From an uncultured Lachnospiraceae bacterium (GTDB taxonomy: Bacteria; Bacillota; Clostridia; Lachnospirales; Lachnospiraceae), in assembly GCA_902797565.1 (NCBI GenBank), contig CADBTO010000289.1, positions 1-5,143 of the forward strand: 5,143 bases of DNA. The letters are read 5' to 3'. The position numbers and the translations under genes are program-made. Below the pieces are notes generated by a model. It did no database searches. It was not told where the DNA came from and saw nothing but the letters and a program-made list of their open reading frames with translations. Below, piece after piece: positions 1-3,577 of the stretch. Each line of letters opens with the position of its first letter. The stretch's first letter is position 1.

Positions 1-573
1 GTCCATCGAAGGGGAAGGTGTCACTTTGGCGCCATAGGTACGCATGACTTCGCGGCGGAAGGGTTTCTGTTCATAAGATACCTTCACCATATAGACCTGG
101 CAGTCCAGATCCAGATATGCGCATGCCATAGAAAGCGCAGTACCCCATTGGCCGGCACCGGTTTCAGTCGTGACACCCTTCAGCCCCTGCTTCTTCGCGT
201 AGTATGCCTGCGCGATTGCAGAGTTAAGCTTGTGGGAGCCGGAGGTGTTGTTGCCTTCGAATTTGTAGTAGATATGTGCGGGCGTACCCAGCTGCTTTTC
301 CAGGAAATACGCGCGGGTCAGCGGGGACGGGCGGTACATCTTGTAGAAGTCCAGGATCTCCGCAGGGATGTCGAAATACGCAGTGGTATCATCGAGTTCC
401 TGTTTCACGAGCTCCTCGCAGAAGACGCCGGAGAGTTCCTCTGCTGTCATTGGCTGCCCGGTTCCGGGATTCAAGAGCGGCGCAGGCTTTTTCTTCATAT
501 CTGCGCGAACGTTGTACCACTGCCGTGGCATTTCACTTTCTTCCAGATAGGTTTTGTAAGGGATGTTGCTCAA
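1..573 (-). CDS. trpB: TrpB2-type tryptophan synthase beta chain, N-terminal part (runs off window edge)
   Basis: The reverse strand reads as one open frame of 191 codons from a TTG start to the left edge with no stop, so this is the 5' part of a longer gene. Family members are about 450 residues, so roughly the first 40% is present. The N-terminus contains YKTYLEESEMPRQWYNVRAD followed by KKKPAPLLNP, typical of the TrpB2 (tryptophan synthase beta-like) subgroup rather than classical TrpB. SGSHKLNSA at residues 111-119 carries the pyridoxal-phosphate lysine (K115), and ETGAGQWG from residue 137 is the conserved substrate-binding segment with its catalytic glutamate (E137). The family condenses indole with serine to give tryptophan, in the cytoplasm. 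TTG is chosen because it follows AAAGGAAAAAGAACA on the minus strand and because the family's conserved N-terminus lies before the first internal ATG (residue 15). No TrpA partner is visible. No convincing dedicated minus promoter was found between 574 and 730, so transcription may come from the upstream small-peptide promoter. Start-site confidence is good; the TrpB2 subgroup call is from recognised sequence, not a search. Confidence 0.92.
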   Translation of the reverse strand, partial: MSNIPYKTYLEESEMPRQWYNVRADMKKKPAPLLNPGTGQPMTAEELSGVFCEELVKQELDDTTAYFDIPAEILDFYKMYRPSPLTRAYFLEKQLGTPAHIYYKFEGNNTSGSHKLNSAIAQAYYAKKQGLKGVTTETGAGQWGTALSMACAYLDLDCQVYMVKVSYEQKPFRREVMRTYGAKVTPSPSMD

Positions 574-646
574 TGTTCTTTTTCCTTTCTCTTTTTTGTT
601 CCCGTATATTTTTTTCCGAAAAACATGAAAAATCCGTATTTAGGAC

Positions 647-673
647 TTGAAAAAAATAAACAGGTGGTATAAT
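647..673 (+). promoter_or_regulatory. Plus-strand promoter for a putative antisense RNA
   Basis: TATAAT at 668-673 is a perfect -10 box preceded by TG at 665-666, forming an extended -10 (TGGTATAAT). TTGAAA at 647-652 gives a 15-nt spacer; shifting to ACTTGA at 645-650 gives 17 nt. The extended -10 makes a strict -35 less necessary. Transcription would start near 680 and run rightwards, away from trpB and into the 3' end of the small hydrophobic gene. No plus-strand gene follows, so the expected product is a short non-coding RNA. Confidence 0.62.
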
Positions 674-679
674 ATAAGA

Positions 680-782
680 AACAAGAGGTACTATCGGTAG
701 ACGGTCTGGCCTTTCAGTCATTAGTTACATTAGAACCGCGACCTACCGGGTCGAATTATGGCGGTCGCAGTTCTGCTTTTTG
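680..782 (+). ncRNA. Putative antisense (antitoxin-like) RNA
   Basis: An RNA of about 100 nt is predicted between the extended -10 promoter at 668-673 and the hairpin/T-tract ending at 781. Its 3' part (743-782) is complementary to the last codons and stop of the 41-residue hydrophobic gene on the minus strand. The remainder would pair with that mRNA's 3' untranslated region. This 3'-overlapping layout is known from Firmicutes type I toxin-antitoxin pairs such as TxpA/RatA and BsrG/SR4. Within the RNA, CGGTAG at 695-700 is complementary to CTACCG at 743-748, which sits at the terminator loop, so an internal alternative pairing is possible. Ends are estimates: the start is set by the -10 box, the end by the T-tract. 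Function is inferred from layout only. Confidence 0.5.
732..781 (+). terminator. Hairpin with T-tract, terminator of the antisense RNA
   Basis: The left arm 732-743 (AGAACCGCGACC) pairs with 763-774 (GGTCGCAGTTCT) over 12 positions, with one C-A mismatch in the plus-strand RNA and a 19-nt loop. It is followed after GC by five T residues (777-781). In the minus-strand RNA the mismatch becomes a G-U wobble, so the hairpin is fully paired there, but no T-run follows on that strand. It is therefore a terminator for rightward transcription and, for the minus-strand mRNA, a structured 3' end that contains the stop codon of the small peptide gene. Confidence 0.6.
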
Positions 783-868
783 TCATCTTTTACGATGTCG
801 TACACGAGGTGCACAAGTGCAATAACTGCACCGGCAACTGTGGCTGTGACACCGATGATTTCCAGCAT
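743..868 (-). CDS. Small hydrophobic peptide, putative type I toxin
   Basis: This 41-residue minus-strand frame begins MLEIIGVTATVAGAVIALVH, continues LVYDIV, and ends in a charged tail KDDKKQNCDRHNSTR. Residues 4-26 form one uninterrupted potential membrane segment, with the charged end after it. That is the shape of holin-like and Fst/TxpA-type membrane toxins of Firmicutes. The ATG at 868 is preceded by AAAGGA at 883-878 (9 nt before the start), a moderate ribosome binding site. A much stronger site, AAGGAGGTGG at 917-908, lies further upstream but serves a TTG in a different frame. The gene has its own promoter, a leader of about 120 nt with hairpins, and a convergent antisense RNA over its 3' end. 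The stop codon lies inside the terminator hairpin. I do not recognise a specific named family; the toxin role is inferred from shape and context. Alternative: a harmless small membrane protein, or a remnant frameshifted from the TTG start. Confidence 0.55.
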   Translation of the reverse strand: MLEIIGVTATVAGAVIALVHLVYDIVKDDKKQNCDRHNSTR

Positions 869-902
869 CTTTGCCTGTCCTTTCTTTGTAGTTTTTTGCC
901 AA
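783..902 (-). CDS. Possible leader ORF overlapping the hydrophobic peptide frame
   Basis: A TTG at 902 stands 8 nt after GGAGG of the near-perfect ribosome binding site AAGGAGGTGG (917-908), the best one in this module. It opens a 39-codon frame starting LAKNYKERTGKDAGNH and ending CAPRVRHRKR, rich in Cys, His and Arg. Most of it overlaps the hydrophobic 41-residue frame in another phase, and its composition looks like the shadow of that frame rather than a selected protein. It may be a translated leader that couples to the downstream ATG, as mok does for hok. Alternatively, deletion of one A from the A6 run at 892-897 would join this start to the hydrophobic frame, giving a 52-residue protein (11 extra residues, LAKTTKKGQAK). 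Which reading is real cannot be settled from sequence alone. Confidence 0.3.
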   Translation of the reverse strand: MAKNYKERTGKDAGNHRCHSHSCRCSYCTCAPRVRHRKR

Positions 903-907
903 GCAAA

Positions 908-917
908 CCACCTCCTT
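908..917 (-). promoter_or_regulatory. Strong ribosome binding site in the small-peptide leader
   Basis: On the minus strand this reads AAGGAGGTGG, near-perfect complementarity to the 16S rRNA 3' end. It is correctly spaced (8 nt) for TTG at 902 but about 40 nt from the ATG at 868 that opens the hydrophobic frame. The CCTT within 950-946 of the same RNA could pair with its AAGG and partly hide it, though this is only four base pairs. Confidence 0.6.
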
Positions 918-921
918 AACG

Positions 922-947
922 GAAGCCGAAGCTTCGCACTATGCGAA
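922..947 (-). promoter_or_regulatory. Overlapping hairpins in the small-peptide mRNA leader
   Basis: In the minus-strand RNA, TTCGCA (947-942) pairs with TGCGAA (938-933) around a 3-nt loop. GAAGC (935-931) pairs with GCTTC (926-922) around a UUCG tetraloop closed by C-G. The two stems share the GAA at 935-933, so they cannot both form completely. They lie just upstream of the strong ribosome binding site at 917-908, a position suited to control of ribosome entry. A regulatory role is inferred. Confidence 0.45.
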
Positions 948-997
948 AGGTCAAACCGCCTGCCATCTCTTTATGGACAGTACCCCTTGTTCTTTGC

Positions 998-1026
998 ATA
1001 CTAGCATATATGAATTGCAATATCAA
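998..1026 (-). promoter_or_regulatory. Minus-strand promoter of the small hydrophobic peptide gene
   Basis: Read on the minus strand: TTGATA (1026-1021), a 17-nt spacer, then TAGTAT (1003-998) with TG one base upstream, giving an extended -10. An A-rich stretch just upstream (about 1027-1034, AAAAAAA on this strand) could act as an UP element. Transcription would start near 990, giving a leader of about 120 nt to the ATG at 868. The spacer contains the 8-bp palindrome CATATATG, and ATTGCAAT (1014-1021) touches the -35 box; either could be a repressor site but nothing proves it. Confidence 0.65.
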
Positions 1027-1095
1027 GTTTTTTTGCATAAATGTTTTCTAAATGCTTTTCACAAACGTCTTTCCCTGTTATCTTGTATTTTTCCA

Positions 1096-1124
1096 TTGCT
1101 TTTTTTTCTCCAAACGATTAGAAT
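1096..1124 (+). promoter_or_regulatory. Promoter of the secreted protein-yqeG-rpiB-greA cluster
   Basis: TTGCTT (1096-1101) and TAGAAT (1119-1124) are separated by exactly 17 nt, giving a start near 1131 and a leader of about 50 nt before the ATG at 1180. Both hexamers match the vegetative consensus at four or five of six positions. The region 1027-1095 between this promoter and the divergent small-peptide promoter is T-rich on the plus strand and holds no recognisable gene. Confidence 0.5.
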
Positions 1125-1179
1125 ATCGTAGTGTATGTAAAATCGTATGGAAGTATCTGAATGAAATGAGTGAAGGATT

Positions 1180-1785
1180 ATGAAAAAGAAAATACTGGCA
1201 TTCTTCCTGGCGCTGTCCCTGCTGCTTCCTTCTGCATCGGCGGTTTCACAGCCGGTCTGTGCGAAGGACAAGGCGGTGGTGGTGTCGAAGACACAAAGCA
1301 GCCGGAAGAAGTTCAAACAGAAGAAAAAAGTCCATTTGAGCAAGGTGTTGAAAAACCATGCGGTGGATCTTGCAAAGGAATTCGACCTTCCTGTCGGGAT
1401 CTTTATGGGGAAGCTTCTGAAGAAAGGGCAGAAGGTCTCGTATGATTTCAAGAAAAATGCCAGCCGGGAGTATATTCTGCGTCGCTGGAATGACAACCGC
1501 TGGGATAACAAATCCAAACGTCTGTTCGGAAAAGAAACAAAAAAGACCCTTTCCTGCCTGCCGGATGCATGGCACGGGGGTTATCCGGAAATGCGCGTGG
1601 GCGGGATCCGGCATGTCAGTGGAAATTACTATGATGTGACCTGCCATGTATACTGGTATAAAGGGAATGAAGGCTATGGCAGCCAGCCATACGGAGGCAA
1701 GCTGGGCACGGTGAAGATCCGGATCAAACGGAAAAAGACCGCAGTGCATCATTTTGTCGCAACGAAGATTACATTCAACCGATAG
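1180..1785 (+). CDS. Secreted, highly basic protein of unknown function
   Basis: This is a 201-residue protein with a clear Sec signal peptide: a KKK n-region at residues 2-4, a hydrophobic core at 5-16 (ILAFFLALSLLL), and an AxA cleavage site after A21 (alternatively VCA after A28). Cys27 is not in a lipobox, so a lipoprotein is unlikely. The mature part is strongly basic, especially SRKKFKQKKK near residues 41-50 and RIKRKK near 181-186. The C-terminal half is rich in Trp and Tyr (around 125-175) and has two cysteines, C126 and C155, that could form a disulfide. I do not recognise the family. Its charge would suit binding to anionic cell wall polymers or nucleic acid, but that is speculation. 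The ATG at 1180 is the only sensible start: a stop lies three codons upstream in frame. Its AAGGA (1173-1177) is only 2 nt from the ATG, which is tight and may limit translation. It is the first gene of the cluster, 10 bp before yqeG. Confidence 0.85.
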   Translation: MKKKILAFFLALSLLLPSASAVSQPVCAKDKAVVVSKTQSSRKKFKQKKKVHLSKVLKNHAVDLAKEFDLPVGIFMGKLLKKGQKVSYDFKKNASREYILRRWNDNRWDNKSKRLFGKETKKTLSCLPDAWHGGYPEMRVGGIRHVSGNYYDVTCHVYWYKGNEGYGSQPYGGKLGTVKIRIKRKKTAVHHFVATKITFNR

Positions 1786-1795
1786 GGAGAACGTT

Positions 1796-2347
1796 ATGGG
1801 GCGAAAATGCAAGTTGTTTCCGGATGATTATATAGAAAGCGTGTATGATGTCGATTTTGAGGCGCTGTACCGGGCGGGCTATCGGGGCATCATCTTCGAT
1901 ATCGACAATACACTGGTAGAGCATGGGGCGCCGGCAGATTTCCATGCAATCCGTTTTTTCGGATACCTGCGGAAATGCGGATTTAAGACGCTGTTGATTT
2001 CGAATAACAAGGAATACCGGGTGAAAACCTTTGCAGAGGCCGTGCTGGCAGACCATTATATTTACAAAGCGGGCAAGCCGATGAAAAAAGCTTATATCCG
2101 TTCGATTCGGACAATGGGAATCAAACGGAGCGAGGCGCTGTTTATCGGAGACCAGATCTTTACAGACACCTGGGGCGCTTCACGCGCGGGTATCTGTTCG
2201 GTTTTGGTAAAGCCTGTCCATAAATGGAAAGAAGAACCGCAGATCATCCTCAAGCGGCTGCTTGAGGCGGTGGTACTTTGGGTATATGGATGGACGCGGA
2301 GATGGGGCGGGCAGTCGTTCCAGATCCCGCTCAAAGGGGAACGGTAA
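1796..2347 (+). CDS. yqeG: YqeG family HAD (subfamily IIIA) phosphatase
   Basis: This 183-residue cytoplasmic protein carries all four haloacid dehalogenase motifs in order. Motif I is FDIDNTL, with the nucleophile D35 and general acid/base D37. Motif II is LLISNN (S69). The motif III lysine lies in KAGKPMKK (K91 or K94). Motif IV is IGDQIFTD, with metal ligands D119 and D124. Length and the FDIDNTLV signature match the YqeG family (close to phosphatidylglycerophosphate phosphatases of the GEP4 type). The true substrate in Firmicutes is uncertain, so lipid or small phosphate ester hydrolysis is a family-level inference. The ATG at 1796 is preferred over an upstream TTG at 1754 because AGGGAG (1784-1789) sits 6 nt before it and the upstream extension would overlap the preceding gene by about 30 bp without resembling the family. 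The ribosome binding site begins inside the preceding gene's stop codon, which implies translational coupling. Confidence 0.92.
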   Translation: MGRKCKLFPDDYIESVYDVDFEALYRAGYRGIIFDIDNTLVEHGAPADFHAIRFFGYLRKCGFKTLLISNNKEYRVKTFAEAVLADHYIYKAGKPMKKAYIRSIRTMGIKRSEALFIGDQIFTDTWGASRAGICSVLVKPVHKWKEEPQIILKRLLEAVVLWVYGWTRRWGGQSFQIPLKGER

Positions 2348-2401
2348 ACAAAATAACGGAGTCCATAGATTTCCGGGAAACACAAAAAGGAGAGCGCGAT
2401 C

Positions 2402-2857
2402 ATGAAAATTGCATTAGGAAATGACCATGCAGCAGTAGAGATGAAATTCGAGATCCAGAAATATCTGGAAGAACTGGGGCATGAGGTGGTGAACTTTGGA
2501 ACCGATACGCCGGAGCGTGTGGATTACCCCGTGATTGGCGAGCAGGTGGCGCTTTGCGTGGCAAAGGGAGAGGCAGACCGGGGTGTTTTGATCTGCGGCA
2601 CGGGCGTGGGGATATCACTGGCTGCAAACAAGGTGCCGGGTATTCGTGCGGCAGTGTGTTCGGACACTACGACTGCCCATCTGGTACGGGAGCATAATGA
2701 GGCAAACATCATCGCGTTCGGTGCCAGGATTGTTGGCGCGGAGCTCGCAAAGGATATCGTGAAAAGTTTCCTGGATGCAGAGGTCTGCGGCGGCCGCCAT
2801 GCGGAGCGTGTGGAAATGCTCCGGGGGCTGGAGAGGAAATATATGAAAGAGGCATAG
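2402..2857 (+). CDS. rpiB: Ribose-5-phosphate isomerase B
   Basis: This is a 151-residue protein of the RpiB/LacAB family, interconverting ribose-5-phosphate and ribulose-5-phosphate in the pentose phosphate pathway. Residues matching the E. coli RpiB active site with a one-residue offset are visible: D8 and H9 in GNDHAA, C65 (catalytic base) and T67 in ICGTGVGIS, N76 in AANK, H98 and N99 in EHNEAN, and R132 and R136 in GGRHAERV. Length is normal and complete. AAGGAG at 2387-2392 lies 9 nt before the ATG. It follows yqeG by 54 bp, in which I see no promoter or terminator, and precedes greA by only 3 bp, so rpiB and greA are almost certainly co-transcribed. Allose- or galactose-6-phosphate isomerase activity is a possible alternative in this family, but nothing nearby suggests a sugar-specific operon. 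Confidence 0.95.
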   Translation: MKIALGNDHAAVEMKFEIQKYLEELGHEVVNFGTDTPERVDYPVIGEQVALCVAKGEADRGVLICGTGVGISLAANKVPGIRAAVCSDTTTAHLVREHNEANIIAFGARIVGAELAKDIVKSFLDAEVCGGRHAERVEMLRGLERKYMKEA

Positions 2858-2860
2858 GAA

Positions 2861-3364
2861 ATGGCAGAAAGACTGACGAAATCTGATGTGGAAAAGATCC
2901 AGGCGGAGATTGATGACCGGAAACTGAATCAGCGTCCGAAGCTTCTGGAAGACCTGAAAGAGGCACGGGCGCAGGGGGATCTTTCGGAGAATTTTGAATA
3001 TTACGCTGCGAAGCGGGCAAAAAACCAGAACGACAGCAGGATCCGGTATCTGGAGAATATGCTGAAGCGTGCCACGATTGTGTCTGAAGAATCTGCGGAA
3101 GGGAAAGTTTCGATGAACAACGTGGTGACGCTGTATTTCCCGGAGGATGACATGGAGGAAGACTATAAGATCGTGACATCTATCCGAAGCAATGCGCTGG
3201 AGGGGAAGATCAGTATTGAATCGCCGCTGGGGAAAGCGATTATGGGTAAGAAAGTCGGTGATACCGCGACAGTCTTCGTGGATTCGAATTATTCCTATGA
3301 GGTGGAAATTCGGAAGATCAACGACGATGTGGATGCGTCGGATGACAAGATCAGTTCGTTTTGA
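2861..3364 (+). CDS. greA: Transcription elongation factor GreA
   Basis: This 167-residue protein has the two-domain Gre layout. The N-terminal antiparallel coiled coil (about 1-75) carries the tip motif QGDLSENFEYYAAK, in which D40 and E43 correspond to the acidic residues (D41, E44 in E. coli) that coordinate catalytic Mg2+ in the RNA polymerase secondary channel. The C-terminal FKBP-like domain has the signature SPLGKAIMGKKVGDT (121-135). It stimulates RNA cleavage in backtracked elongation complexes. The C-terminal domain is somewhat divergent and ends in an extra acidic tail (NDDVDASDDKISSF), making the protein several residues longer than the usual ~158, so a second Gre paralogue elsewhere would not be surprising. 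The ATG lies 3 bp after the rpiB stop and its ribosome binding site (AAAGAGG, 2846-2852) is inside rpiB, indicating coupled translation. No T-tract terminator follows on the plus strand. Confidence 0.93.
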   Translation: MAERLTKSDVEKIQAEIDDRKLNQRPKLLEDLKEARAQGDLSENFEYYAAKRAKNQNDSRIRYLENMLKRATIVSEESAEGKVSMNNVVTLYFPEDDMEEDYKIVTSIRSNALEGKISIESPLGKAIMGKKVGDTATVFVDSNYSYEVEIRKINDDVDASDDKISSF

Positions 3365-3383
3365 TCCCTGCATCGCCTTACAA

Positions 3384-3413
3384 AGAAAAATCCCTGTCCC
3401 GGATGGGACAGGG
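3384..3413 (-). terminator. Rho-independent terminator of the tRNA-Ser gene
   Basis: CCCTGTCCC (3392-3400) and GGGACAGGG (3405-3413) form a perfect 9-bp stem with a 4-nt loop. On the minus strand the hairpin is followed by TTTTTC and more T (3391-3384), so it works leftwards, 11 nt after the tRNA 3' end. On the plus strand the sequence after the stem is GAAATAAAAAAC, so it is not a canonical terminator for greA. Confidence 0.85.
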
Positions 3414-3424
3414 GAAATAAAAAA

Positions 3425-3514
3425 CGGAGAAGGAGGGATTCGAACCCTCGTGCCGGGATAAACCGACAAACGCATTTCGAGTGCGCCTCGTTATGACCAC
3501 TTCGATACTTCTCC
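3425..3514 (-). tRNA. tRNA-Ser, anticodon CGA
   Basis: The reverse strand folds into a 90-nt class II tRNA. The acceptor stem is GGAGAAG (3514-3508) with CTTCTCC (3432-3426) and discriminator G (3425). The D stem is TCG/CGA with GG in the loop. The anticodon stem GCGCA/TGCGT has one G-U pair and encloses the loop CTCGAAA, giving anticodon CGA (3479-3477), which reads UCG. A long variable arm (CGG-TTTAT-CCG type) is diagnostic of serine. The T stem is GAGGG/CCCTC with loop TTCGAAT. The discriminator G also fits serine. CCA is not encoded; the discriminator is followed by T6, so CCA must be added by nucleotidyltransferase. It stands alone with its own promoter and terminator. Confidence 0.97.
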
Positions 3515-3521
3515 ATCTGTG

Positions 3522-3550
3522 TTGCTGACACTTACGCATTATACTATAAT
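3522..3550 (+). promoter_or_regulatory. Promoter of the tocopherol-cyclase-like gene
   Basis: TTGCTG (3522-3527), a 17-nt spacer and a perfect TATAAT (3545-3550) predict a start near 3557, leaving a leader of only about 20 nt that consists mostly of the ribosome binding site (AAGGAG, 3565-3570). It overlaps the opposite-strand tRNA promoter at 3538-3566, and its -35 box lies downstream of the tRNA start point. Confidence 0.6.
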
Positions 3551-3566
3551 GTTTTCTGTTTTGCAA
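3538..3566 (-). promoter_or_regulatory. Promoter of the tRNA-Ser gene
   Basis: On the minus strand: TTGCAA (3566-3561), 17 nt, then a perfect TATAAT (3543-3538). The start would be near 3531, about 17 nt before the mature tRNA 5' end, leaving a short leader for RNase P to remove. A strong stand-alone promoter is usual for a single tRNA gene. Confidence 0.78.
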
Positions 3567-3577
3567 GGAGAAATTTT

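Noticed and set aside
148..672. 174-codon plus-strand frame over the trpB region
   Set aside because: It is antisense to the well-recognised TrpB2 frame, has no ribosome binding site, and its sequence resembles no family.
732..750. GAACCGCG resembling the T-box antiterminator motif near trpB
   Set aside because: The T-box consensus AGGGTGGNACCGCG needs AGGGTGG just before it, and here the sequence is TTACATTA. It is on the strand opposite to trpB and is explained by the terminator hairpin.
892..898. A AAA AAC slippery heptamer as a -1 frameshift site
   Set aside because: The heptamer is in the right phase for the TTG 902 frame, but a -1 shift leads into a third frame, not the hydrophobic one, which needs +1.
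780..1004. 74-codon plus-strand frame across the small-peptide leader
   Set aside because: There is no ribosome binding site, it runs across the minus-strand promoter and leader elements, and its composition is arbitrary.
1754..1795. Upstream TTG extension of yqeG
   Set aside because: It overlaps the preceding gene, has no good binding site, and the ATG at 1796 has one correctly spaced.
2615..3475. 286-codon minus-strand frame opposite rpiB and greA
   Set aside because: It is antisense to two confidently identified genes and runs into the tRNA gene; long shadow frames are expected in GC-richer coding DNA.
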